From contig DASUGM010000135.1 of assembly GCA_036274055.1 (NCBI GenBank), positions 1 through 5,213 on the forward strand: a DNA stretch of 5,213 bases, given 5' to 3'. The notes under the pieces are model-generated. The model was not told the origin of the DNA. It did not search any database and was given only the letters and a program-made list of their open reading frames with translations. Shown here piece by piece: positions 1-5,210 of this stretch. The stretch is from DASUGM01 sp036274055. GTDB taxonomy: Bacteria; Acidobacteriota; Vicinamibacteria; Vicinamibacterales; SCN-69-37. Position numbers and translations under genes: made by a program. The first letter of the stretch is position 1. Each line of letters opens with the position of its first letter.

Positions 1-106
1 GCATTGGAGGGCATGAAGAGGCCCCGAGCTCAGCAGTCCCGTGTGTCCTTCATGAGCTTCATCCGAACCCAGTCTGGTTACTGACAACGCATCTCGAAGG
101 GTTTTC

Positions 107-132
107 AAAAAAGAAGAACCCAGGTTTTCTTC
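107..132 (-). terminator. Probable intrinsic terminator of the aroA-aroK-phosphoesterase operon
   Basis: Read on the minus strand, GAAG (132-129) pairs with CTTC (116-113) and AACC (126-123... as complement of GGTT) pairs with GGTT (120-117), with a two-base A bulge (128-127) between the two stem blocks and a small loop around 120-123. The stem runs directly into six T residues (112-107). It lies about 40 nt past the TAG stop of the phosphoesterase, in a locally AT-rich stretch. A bulged stem plus T-tract is a reasonable Rho-independent terminator, but the stem is modest in GC content. Confidence 0.6.
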
Positions 133-144
133 ATGTCCTTCATG
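128..144. repeat. Tandem TCTTCATG/TCCTTCATG repeat
   Basis: TCTTCATG (128-135) is followed directly by TCCTTCATG (136-144), and a third exact TCCTTCATG occurs at 46-54, followed by the related AGCTTCAT at 55-62. The pair partly overlaps the operon terminator. The copies are non-coding as far as can be seen: the 1-172 stretch holds no convincing gene. No function is known to me. Confidence 0.5.
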
Positions 145-172
145 TTTAAGGCTTTTGGGACAAGCGCTTTGT

Positions 173-910
173 CTATTGCCCCTTCGCCAACCGGATCGCC
201 AGCCACTCCGGTAACCCGGCTTTGATGATCTTCTTCTGCGCGCCGGGGATGTCGTAGGTCACGCGGCGCAGGCGCATCGAGTTGCGCTCGAGGTCCAGCA
301 AACCATAGGCCGCGCGCGGGTCGCCGTCGCGCGGCTGGCCGACGGAGCCGACGTTGATCAGCACCGGTCCGGCTTTCGGCAGCGCCAGCTCGTCGTCGCG
401 CAGTCCTTCGCCGGTGCGGGCGGGATCGCCGACGGTGGTGTAGACGGCGGGCAAGTGCGTGTGCCCGAACAGGCAGATCCGCGCCGACGCGGCGTCGATG
501 GCGCGGCCGGCGTCGCCGCCGTCGAACACGTAGTGGTCCTCGTCGAACGGCGCGCCGTGGCAGATTTCCACCGCGGTGCCGATCACCTGCGGGCCTTTGC
601 GCAACTCCGCCAGCGCGGTCGACTGTTCGGCGGTGAGGATCTTCATCGTCCATTCGACCGACTGCCGGGCGACGTCGTTGAACAGCACCGCCGGCTCGAG
701 GCCGGCGCACACCTTGTCGTGATTGCCGCGGATCAGCCCGGCCGGATTGAGGGCCAGCACTTTGTCGATCACCGCGCCGGGGTCGGCGCCGTAGCCGACG
801 AGATCGCCCAGACAGAGGATGGCGTCGTAACCCTCGCGGTCGGCGTCAGCCATCACCGCATCGAACGCGTGGAGGTTGGCGTGGATGTCGCTGATGACGA
901 GATAGCGCAC
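173..910 (-). CDS. Calcineurin-like metallophosphoesterase (YfcE/Metallophos_2 type)
   Basis: The 245-residue product is a probable cytoplasmic metal-dependent phosphoesterase. The dinuclear-metal motifs appear in the family order: SDIHAN (7-12, DxH), GDLVGYG (35-41), RGNHD (61-65), CHGAP (117-121) and GHTHLP (149-154), followed by NVGSVGQPRDG around residues 187-197, typical of this subgroup. No signal peptide or membrane segment is visible. The start is GTG at 910. The sequence TGAGGA, overlapping the aroK stop, supplies a close ribosome binding site, so translation is probably coupled to aroK. The substrate cannot be read from the sequence; family members include phosphodiesterases and protein or nucleotide phosphatases. 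It is the last gene of the aroA operon and ends in TAG, about 40 nt before a terminator-like hairpin. The link to aromatic biosynthesis may be only co-transcription. Confidence 0.93.
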   Translation of the reverse strand: MRYLVISDIHANLHAFDAVMADADREGYDAILCLGDLVGYGADPGAVIDKVLALNPAGLIRGNHDKVCAGLEPAVLFNDVARQSVEWTMKILTAEQSTALAELRKGPQVIGTAVEICHGAPFDEDHYVFDGGDAGRAIDAASARICLFGHTHLPAVYTTVGDPARTGEGLRDDELALPKAGPVLINVGSVGQPRDGDPRAAYGLLDLERNSMRLRRVTYDIPGAQKKIIKAGLPEWLAIRLAKGQ

Positions 911-916
911 GAGTCC

Positions 917-1453
917 TCAGATTCCGGGTGTCGGCCGTTCGAACACGGCGGGCAGTAGGTGAATCGCCTCGAGAATGCGATCCACGATGGTCGTCGTCGA
1001 GGCCCGCGACGCGTTCACGCGGCAGTGTGCCATACGGTACGCGTCTACGCGCGCCGCATACAACCGCTCCAGCGCCGGCCGGTCGGCCGCCAGCGGCCGC
1101 CGTCCGTCGAGCGGAATGCGGGGAATCAGGTCGGCCAGCGGCAGGTCGATCCACACCGACAGGCCGTCCATGTTGATCGCCGCGCGGTTGTCCGGGTCGG
1201 CGAACGTCCCGCCGCCGGTGGCGACGACGATCTGCCGGATCGGACGGAGTAACGCCAGGATTTCGCGCTCGGCGGCGCGAAAATATGGCTCGCCGTGCTG
1301 GGCGAAGATCTCGGCGACGGTCTTGCGCTCGCGGCGCTCGATCAGCTCGTCGACGTCTTCCGACTGCCAGCGCAGACGTGCCGCCAACGCCCGGGCCAGC
1401 GTGCTCTTGCCGCTGGCCATGAAGCCGACGAGATAAATCTTGTCCGTGGTCAC
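917..1453 (-). CDS. aroK: Shikimate kinase
   Basis: The 178-residue cytoplasmic enzyme phosphorylates shikimate to shikimate 3-phosphate with ATP, the fifth step of the chorismate pathway. Visible motifs are the Walker A loop GFMASGKST (10-18, with Ala where many homologues have Gly), the D-x-D pair D33/D35 for Mg and shikimate, FR with R59, the shikimate-binding ATGGGTF (78-84), the lid-region GRRPLAA (117-123) and an Arg-containing segment ARVDAYR (134-140). Length matches the family. The start is GTG at 1453-1451; its last two bases are the first two of the aroA TGA stop (1452-1450), a GTGA overlap that implies translational coupling. No separate Shine-Dalgarno sequence is seen. No nearby aroB is visible, although aroK is often next to it. 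Confidence 0.95.
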   Translation of the reverse strand: MTTDKIYLVGFMASGKSTLARALAARLRWQSEDVDELIERRERKTVAEIFAQHGEPYFRAAEREILALLRPIRQIVVATGGGTFADPDNRAAINMDGLSVWIDLPLADLIPRIPLDGRRPLAADRPALERLYAARVDAYRMAHCRVNASRASTTTIVDRILEAIHLLPAVFERPTPGI

Positions 1454-2751
1454 GACACCAGCCGCGCCAGGTCGCGTTCGAAGCCGGGGTAGGACACGCC
1501 GACGACGTCGGCGCCGGTGACGCGCGACGGACCGGCGGCGCCGAGGCCGACGATCGTAAACGCCATCACCAGCCGATGATCGCCGGCGGCGTCGGCAGTG
1601 CCGCCTTCCGGCGCGCGCGCGCCGTGAACGACAAACCCGTCCGGCCGCTCGTCGACGTCGACGCCGAGTTGGCGGAAGCCGGCGACGAGCGCGGAAATGC
1701 GGTCGCTTTCTTTCACCCGGAGCTCGCCGGCGCCGGTGACGTCGAGGCCGCCGCCGAGCGCGGCACGCGCGGCAAGCACCGGCAACTCGTCAATCAGCCC
1801 CGGCACTTCTCCGGCGTCAATCGAGGTCGCCGCGTGCCCGCCGTGGCTCACGCGGATGACGCCGATCGGCTCGCCGCCGATGTGATCCCGCGGCTCGATT
1901 TCGATGAGCGCGCCCATGCGTTCGAGGGCCGCCAGAAAGCCGAGCCGGCTCGGATTCAGGCAGACATTGCGCAATTCCACAGACGACCCGGGCCGGGCCG
2001 CGGCTGCCGCCGCCCAGACCGCCGCCGATGACGGGTCGCCGGGAACGATCAATGTGGTCCTCGGCGCGACCGCGCGTTGACCGCCATCAACGGAAACCTG
2101 CGTCCCGGAAGTTACAGTTTCCGTCGTGACCGCGAGGCCGAACACCGGAAATGCTCGTTCCGTATGATCTCGTGTCGGCATCGCCTCTTCGACGGTGGTC
2201 CGCCCGTGAGCCCGGAGCCCGGCCAGCAGCACGGCGCTCTTGACCTGGGCGCTGGCCACCGGCGAGCGCCAGCGGATTGGCTTCAGCGATCCGCCGCTGA
2301 TGGTGAGCGGCGGATGGCCGTCGCGGGCGTCGATGCGGGCGCCCATCGCCGTCAGCGGTTCGATGACGCGTTTCATCGGGCGGCGGGACAGCGACTCGTC
2401 ACCACCGATGGTGGCGCGCAACGAACAGCCGGCCAGTATTCCGGCCAGCAGGCGCATCGTCGTGCCGGAGTTGCCGGCGTCGAGCGTCGCCGACGGGGTT
2501 TCGAGGCCCGTGAAGCCGCGGCCGTGAAGTCTGACGGTGAGCGGACTTGGGTAGTCGATGTCGACGCCGAGTCCGTGCAGGCACGCCAGCGTCGATTGCA
2601 CGTCGGCCCCCGGCGCCAGATGTGTGATCGAGGTCGTGCCCTCCGCCAGGGCGCCCAGGAGCGCGTAGCGGTGCGAGATCGACTTGTCGCCGGGGATCTC
2701 CAGAGTGCCGCGCAACGTGCGCGCGGGTGTGATGTCGAGCGGTCGTGACAT
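1450..2751 (-). CDS. aroA: 3-phosphoshikimate 1-carboxyvinyltransferase (EPSP synthase), class II-like
   Basis: The 433-residue enzyme condenses shikimate 3-phosphate with phosphoenolpyruvate to give EPSP, the sixth chorismate-pathway step. Signature segments are IPGDKSISHR (19-28, catalytic Lys23), DAGNSGTTMR (91-100), GGDESLSRRPM (117-126), SAQVK (168-172 region), TRDHTE (193-198), LIDELPVLA (319-327, acidic catalytic pair), ELRVKESDR (343-351), GDHRLVMAF (390-398) and SYPGFE (420-425). The full two-domain length is normal. RDHTE, GDKS and SAQVK are the motifs used to define class II EPSP synthases; the fourth, N-P-T-R, reads NPSR at 266-269. The residue next to the PEP site is Gly (NSGTT), not the Ala of the CP4 enzyme, so glyphosate tolerance cannot be inferred. 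ATG at 2751 is preceded by AAGGAC. It is the first gene of the operon, and its stop overlaps the aroK start. Confidence 0.97.
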   Translation of the reverse strand: MSRPLDITPARTLRGTLEIPGDKSISHRYALLGALAEGTTSITHLAPGADVQSTLACLHGLGVDIDYPSPLTVRLHGRGFTGLETPSATLDAGNSGTTMRLLAGILAGCSLRATIGGDESLSRRPMKRVIEPLTAMGARIDARDGHPPLTISGGSLKPIRWRSPVASAQVKSAVLLAGLRAHGRTTVEEAMPTRDHTERAFPVFGLAVTTETVTSGTQVSVDGGQRAVAPRTTLIVPGDPSSAAVWAAAAAARPGSSVELRNVCLNPSRLGFLAALERMGALIEIEPRDHIGGEPIGVIRVSHGGHAATSIDAGEVPGLIDELPVLAARAALGGGLDVTGAGELRVKESDRISALVAGFRQLGVDVDERPDGFVVHGARAPEGGTADAAGDHRLVMAFTIVGLGAAGPSRVTGADVVGVSYPGFERDLARLVS

Positions 2752-2800
2752 GCCGCGTCCTTGAACCTCGTCTGCTTTATATGTTACTTACTCCGCGCCC
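2752..2800. promoter_or_regulatory. Divergent promoter region between aroA and the RsbW-like gene
   Basis: This 49-bp gap is the only space between two divergent start codons, so it must hold, or overlap, promoters for both directions unless they lie inside the genes. On the minus strand TATAAA (2781-2776) is a plausible -10 box for aroA, giving a leader of about 17 nt that includes the ribosome binding site AAGGAC (2762-2757). On the plus strand TATGTT (2780-2785) could be a -10 box, giving a leader under about 10 nt. No convincing -35 box is seen at proper spacing in either direction. The two -10 candidates overlap, so simultaneous firing would compete. Confidence 0.4.
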
Positions 2801-3235
2801 ATGGGTTCTGACGGTCATCTGATTCGCCTCGAGCTGCCCAGTTCGTTCGAGCTTCTCGATCTGGTCCAGCACCTGAGCGATCGGCTCTCGTCAATGGCCG
2901 GGCTCGACGAGGACGCGACCCACTGGGTGAGCGTCGCGGTGCGTGAATCGGTCATCAACGCGATCAAGCACGGCAACCGCGAAGATCGCCACAAACACGT
3001 CACCATCGAGTTCGAGCTGACGCCGCGCGCCCATCCCGCCGAGTTCGTGGTCGAGGTGCTCGACGAAGGCGACGGATTCGACCCCGACCACGTCGCCAAT
3101 CCGCTCGATCCTGAAAACGTCCTCAAGTCCAGCGGACGCGGCATCTTTTTCATGAAGAACTTCATGGACGATGTCACGATCGCCCGCCGGCCCGAAGGCG
3201 GCATGTCGGTGCGGATGCTCAAGAAGCTTGCGTGA
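2801..3235 (+). CDS. RsbW/SpoIIAB-type ATP-binding protein (candidate anti-sigma serine kinase)
   Basis: The 144-residue soluble protein is a single GHKL/HATPase_c_2 domain. The N box is VRESVINAIKHGN (47-59), with Glu49 as the general base seen in serine kinases of this family and Asn53 as the Mg ligand. The G1 box is DEGDGFD (88-94), and a G2-like SSGRGIFFMKNFMD (110-123) forms the ATP lid. Family members bind a sigma factor, or regulate another partner, and phosphorylate a STAS-domain antagonist. No sigma factor, STAS protein or PP2C phosphatase is encoded here, so the partner is unknown. ATG at 2801 is the only good start, because an in-frame TGA lies at 2762, yet no Shine-Dalgarno sequence precedes it. 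A very short leader or leaderless mRNA is likely. The stop codon is the first unit of a TGAY repeat array. Confidence 0.88.
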   Translation: MGSDGHLIRLELPSSFELLDLVQHLSDRLSSMAGLDEDATHWVSVAVRESVINAIKHGNREDRHKHVTIEFELTPRAHPAEFVVEVLDEGDGFDPDHVANPLDPENVLKSSGRGIFFMKNFMDDVTIARRPEGGMSVRMLKKLA

Positions 3236-3264
3236 TTGACTGATTGACTGACTGACCGATTGAC
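3233..3264. repeat. TGAY tetranucleotide array bridging two genes
   Basis: Eight consecutive four-base units read TGAT TGAC TGAT TGAC TGAC TGAC CGAT TGAC; only the first base of the seventh unit departs from TGAY. The first unit provides the TGA stop of the RsbW-like gene, and the last two contain the apparent TTG start (3260) of the SuhB-like gene. Because each unit contains TGA and the period is four, stops occur in all three forward frames. Slippage would therefore change spacing between the genes rather than make a fusion. The single variant unit falls in the SuhB frame, where CGA replaces what would have been a further in-frame TGA. Confidence 0.85.
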
Positions 3265-4090
3265 TCCTGATCCCCTCTACTTGGCGACCGCTGTCGAGGC
3301 GGCGCTGGCCGCCGGCCGCATCCATCGCCGTTACTTCCGCCAGCAGGTCAAGATCGAGAAGAAGGGGCCGATCGATTTGGTCACGGCCGCCGATCTCGAG
3401 GTCGAGCGCGAGTTCCGCGCGCTGATCGGCAGGCGCTTCCCGGCCCATGTCGTCCTCGGCGAGGAGGGCGGCGCCGACGACGCGGCCCGTCCATCGAAGC
3501 CGTTACCGTCCTCTGGCGAAGGCGCACACCGCTGGATCATCGATCCGGTGGACGGCACCACGAACTTCGCGCACGGCCTGGCGTTGTTCTGTGTGTCGAT
3601 CGCGCTCGAGATCGACGGCGCGCTCGCAGTCGGCGTGGTCTACGATCCGATCGCCGACGAGCTGTTCACGGCAGAATGCGGTCAAGGCGCGCGCCTCAAC
3701 GGCCACCGGCTGCGCGTCTCGCCGGAGACCCGGCTCCTCGACGCGCTGCTCTGTACCGGGTTTCCCTATTCGATCCGCGAACGGCGCACCCGCCAGATCG
3801 ACACCTTCGCGGCGTTTCTCGGGCAATCGCGGGCGGTGCGGCGGCTCGGCTCGGCGGCGCTCGACCTCTGCTACGTCGCCGCCGGCCGGTTCGACGGCTT
3901 CTGGGAAGAGCAGCTGCACGCCTGGGACATGGCCGCTGGCGCGCTCATCGTCGCCGAGGCCGGTGGACGCGTCACTGGCTACAACGACGAGCCGCTCGAT
4001 CTATTTGGTCACCGGATCATCGCCACCAACGGCGGCGTGCACGACGCGGTGTTGGGCGTGATCAAGGCGACCTCCGGGGCCGCCTCCTGA
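3260..4090 (+). CDS. suhB: Inositol monophosphatase family protein (SuhB-like)
   Basis: The 276-residue cytoplasmic enzyme belongs to the Mg-dependent, Li-sensitive phosphatase superfamily. It would hydrolyse inositol 1-phosphate or a related sugar or nucleotide phosphate. Metal-site motifs are LGEEG (66-70), WIIDPVDGTTNFAHG (92-106, with Asp95, Asp98 and Thr100) and AWDMAAGALIVAEAGG (221-236, with Asp223). The loop between GEE and WIIDP is about ten residues longer than in E. coli SuhB and holds the low-complexity-looking PLPSSGEGA (81-89). The start is uncertain: TTG at 3260 fits the usual N-terminal length, there is no ATG nearby, an in-frame TGA lies at 3245, and TTG at 3281 would trim the first helix. 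No Shine-Dalgarno sequence is visible. It lies 24 bp after the RsbW-like gene and is probably co-transcribed with it. Exact substrate is not determinable, so the symbol denotes family resemblance. Confidence 0.92.
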   Translation: MTPDPLYLATAVEAALAAGRIHRRYFRQQVKIEKKGPIDLVTAADLEVEREFRALIGRRFPAHVVLGEEGGADDAARPSKPLPSSGEGAHRWIIDPVDGTTNFAHGLALFCVSIALEIDGALAVGVVYDPIADELFTAECGQGARLNGHRLRVSPETRLLDALLCTGFPYSIRERRTRQIDTFAAFLGQSRAVRRLGSAALDLCYVAAGRFDGFWEEQLHAWDMAAGALIVAEAGGRVTGYNDEPLDLFGHRIIATNGGVHDAVLGVIKATSGAAS

Positions 4091-4118
4091 AGCCTGCAGG
4101 GGACAGACGCGCGTTCTG

Positions 4119-4135
4119 CCGCGCGAAATGCGCGG
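4119..4135. repeat. Perfect 6-bp inverted repeat upstream of the sigma-54 promoter
   Basis: CCGCGC (4119-4124) and GCGCGG (4130-4135) are separated by GAAAT and followed by TTT. As RNA it would form a short GC hairpin with only three following T residues, so it is at best a weak terminator for the SuhB-like gene. It is centred about 55 nt before the start site predicted from the sigma-54 match, so it could instead be a regulator or activator site. GCGCG also occurs at 4109-4113, allowing competing pairings. Confidence 0.4.
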
Positions 4136-4154
4136 TTTGCTGCCGTGCCGCGGC

Positions 4155-4171
4155 TTGGCACTATTCCTGCT
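4155..4171 (+). promoter_or_regulatory. Sigma-54 (RpoN) -24/-12 promoter for the beta-barrel gene
   Basis: The sequence TTGGCACTATTCCTGCT matches the sigma-54 consensus YTGGCACGRNNNTTGCW at all but two defined positions (T for G after CAC, C for the first T of TTGC). The invariant GG (4157-4158) and GC (4169-4170) are exactly ten bases apart. Transcription would start near 4182, about 36 nt before the ATG at 4218 and outside the upstream gene. A sigma-54 promoter needs an AAA+ enhancer-binding activator, which is not encoded in this window. This placement also argues against the longer in-frame start at 4128. Confidence 0.75.
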
Positions 4172-4186
4172 GAACCTCGGGCTACC

Positions 4187-4200
4187 CGGGCACGCGCCCG
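4187..4200 (+). promoter_or_regulatory. GC hairpin followed by TTTT in the predicted leader
   Basis: CGGGC (4187-4191) and GCCCG (4196-4200) form a five-base-pair all-GC stem with a four-base loop, followed directly by TTTT (4201-4204) and then the ribosome binding site. A second CGGGC at 4178-4182 could pair with the same 3' arm. If transcription begins near 4182, the hairpin starts at about +6 and could act as an attenuator, a 5' stabilising structure, or a weak terminator for the gene upstream. Which of these applies cannot be told from sequence alone. Confidence 0.45.
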
Positions 4201-4206
4201 TTTTGC

Positions 4207-4212
4207 GAGGAG
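4207..4212 (+). promoter_or_regulatory. Ribosome binding site fixing the beta-barrel gene start
   Basis: GAGGAG lies five bases before ATG 4218. This is the clearest Shine-Dalgarno sequence among the plus-strand genes. It selects this start over the in-frame ATG at 4128, whose extra 30 residues would precede the signal peptide. Confidence 0.85.
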
Positions 4213-4217
4213 TCCCC

Positions 4218-5012
4218 ATGTCGCGTCGAGCACTGCGAGTTCTCATCTCGGTTTTCCTGCTCTCATCGGCTGCGGCCGTCGCGCCGGCGTCCGCCCAGAC
4301 CGTGCACTCCCTGAACATCGGCGGCGGCTGGTTTTTCCCGCGCGGCATCGACTCGCGGCCGAGCGACGACGTCTTCGTGCGCAACTATTTCGGCGAGCCG
4401 GTGCCGGCCTTTGATTTCGATCCGAACTACACCGACGCGCTGCTGTTCCAGGGCATGGAGGACTTCCGATCGGGCACGTTCTTCGGCGAATGGAACGTCT
4501 CGTTCGGGCATCGCGTCGAAGTCGGCGCGGGCGTCGGTTTCTACAACAAGACCGTCCCGACGGTGTATCGCGACATCGTCAACGGCCAATTCGATCCGCC
4601 GCATGAGATCGCGCAGGAGATCGGGTTGCGCATCGTGCCGATCACCGGCCTCGTGCGGTTCCTGCCGTTCGGCCGCGCCGGTGACATTCAGCCGTACGTC
4701 GGCGCCGGCATCGCGGCCTTGAACTACCGCTACTCGGAAAAAGGCGAGTTCGTGGACGTCCAGACCGGCAACATTTTCTGCGCTGGCACGCCCGGCTGCC
4801 AAACGCCGGCGTACGTCGCTTCAGGGACGGCGATGGGCGGCGTCTGGCTCGTCGGCGTCAAGCTGCCGTTTGGCGGCGACATCTACGGCATGAACGTCGA
4901 ATACCGCCGGCAGTACGGCACGGGCGACGCAGGCATCGACAAGGGCTTTGTCGCCGACAAGATCGATCTCGGCGGCGGGAGTTTACTCTTCAGTTTCACG
5001 GTCAGATTTTGA
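4218..5012 (+). CDS. Secreted outer-membrane beta-barrel protein, function unknown
   Basis: The 264-residue precursor starts with a classical Sec signal peptide: a basic SRRALR, a hydrophobic core around 8-21, and ASA|Q as the likely cleavage site after residue 26. The mature part alternates amphipathic strand-like segments rich in Gly and aromatics (about 31-40, 85-112, 135-150, 157-173, 205-219, 222-234 and 248-264), suggesting a small barrel of about eight strands. It ends SLLFSFTVRF, and a terminal Phe is the usual BAM recognition signal. Two Cys (188 and 194), close together in a likely loop, could form a disulfide. It resembles the generic outer-membrane beta-barrel (OmpA-like/PF13505-type) group, but I recognise no specific function. 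It is apparently monocistronic, with its own sigma-54 promoter and good ribosome binding site. Confidence 0.85.
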   Translation: MSRRALRVLISVFLLSSAAAVAPASAQTVHSLNIGGGWFFPRGIDSRPSDDVFVRNYFGEPVPAFDFDPNYTDALLFQGMEDFRSGTFFGEWNVSFGHRVEVGAGVGFYNKTVPTVYRDIVNGQFDPPHEIAQEIGLRIVPITGLVRFLPFGRAGDIQPYVGAGIAALNYRYSEKGEFVDVQTGNIFCAGTPGCQTPAYVASGTAMGGVWLVGVKLPFGGDIYGMNVEYRRQYGTGDAGIDKGFVADKIDLGGGSLLFSFTVRF

Positions 5013-5013
5013 A

Positions 5014-5058
5014 CGGGTACGTCGGGTACTTCGGGTACGCGGGGTACGTCGGGTACCA
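5014..5058. repeat. GTAC-centred nonamer array, copy 1
   Basis: Five head-to-tail nine-base units of the form (C/G)GGGTACNN begin two bases after the barrel gene stop: cgggtacgt, cgggtactt, cgggtacgc, ggggtacgt, cgggtacca. GTAC recurs exactly every nine bases, at 5017, 5026, 5035, 5044 and 5053. The array lies immediately downstream of the stop codon. Read in frame it would give Gly-Tyr-X or Gly-Thr-Ser triplets, but there is no start codon or ribosome binding site for such a product. Confidence 0.9.
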
Positions 5059-5078
5059 GGAACGAGGCTTCGCCGTGC

Positions 5079-5123
5079 CGACTTTCTCCTCAGGTACGGG
5101 GCTCGGACCTGTGGAGAAAGTTG
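5079..5123. repeat. Long inverted repeat (15-bp stem) between the nonamer arrays
   Basis: ACTTTCTCC (5081-5089), T5090 and CAGGT (5091-5095) are mirrored by ACCTG (5107-5111), T5112 and GGAGAAAGT (5113-5121). This gives 14 Watson-Crick pairs with a single central T-T mismatch and an 11-base loop; a G-T wobble (5080/5122) and a C-G pair (5079/5123) extend it. Inside the loop C5097-G5105 and G5098-C5104 could add a small inner stem. No T-tract follows on either strand, so it is not a standard intrinsic terminator. Confidence 0.85.
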
Positions 5124-5165
5124 ATGCGAATGCAGGTTCGTCGTATCTGACGTACCGCGCGCACC

Positions 5166-5210
5166 TGGGTACCTCAGGTACTTCGCGTACTCGGGGTACG
5201 TCGGGTACCA
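5166..5210. repeat. GTAC-centred nonamer array, copy 2
   Basis: Five units, tgggtacct, caggtactt, cgcgtactc, ggggtacgt and cgggtacca, place GTAC every nine bases from 5169 to 5208. Aligned unit by unit with copy 1 there are five differences in 45 positions, and the last two units plus flanking bases are identical (5040-5061 equals 5192-5213). The shared order of variant units means one block was copied from the other. The match reaches the window edge, so it may be longer. Confidence 0.9.

Noticed and set aside
13..84. A 23-codon ATG reading frame preceded by GGAGGG on the plus strand
   Set aside because: The purine run is only one to two bases from the ATG, the product has no recognisable features, and the frame runs through the TCCTTCATG repeat. 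It is not supportable as a gene.
159..173. GACAA/TTGTC hairpin at the end of the phosphoesterase gene as a terminator
   Set aside because: Only a five-base-pair stem with no T-run following on the minus strand; the 107-132 structure is a better candidate.
105..710. Arg-rich minus-strand frame within the phosphoesterase gene
   Set aside because: It is antisense-frame noise typical of GC-rich coding DNA; the overlapping frame carries all metallophosphoesterase motifs.
2077..2748. Long plus-strand open frame opposite aroA
   Set aside because: It is a shadow of aroA with Arg/Ala/Gly-rich composition and no family motifs.
3447..4061. Ser/Arg-rich plus-strand frame inside the SuhB-like gene
   Set aside because: It is a frame shadow; the in-frame product shows a complete inositol-monophosphatase active site.
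4128..4217. Thirty-residue N-terminal extension of the beta-barrel protein
   Set aside because: It would put a non-secretory segment before a clear signal peptide, it contains the sigma-54 promoter and leader hairpin, and it lacks a ribosome binding site, whereas 4218 has GAGGAG at proper spacing.
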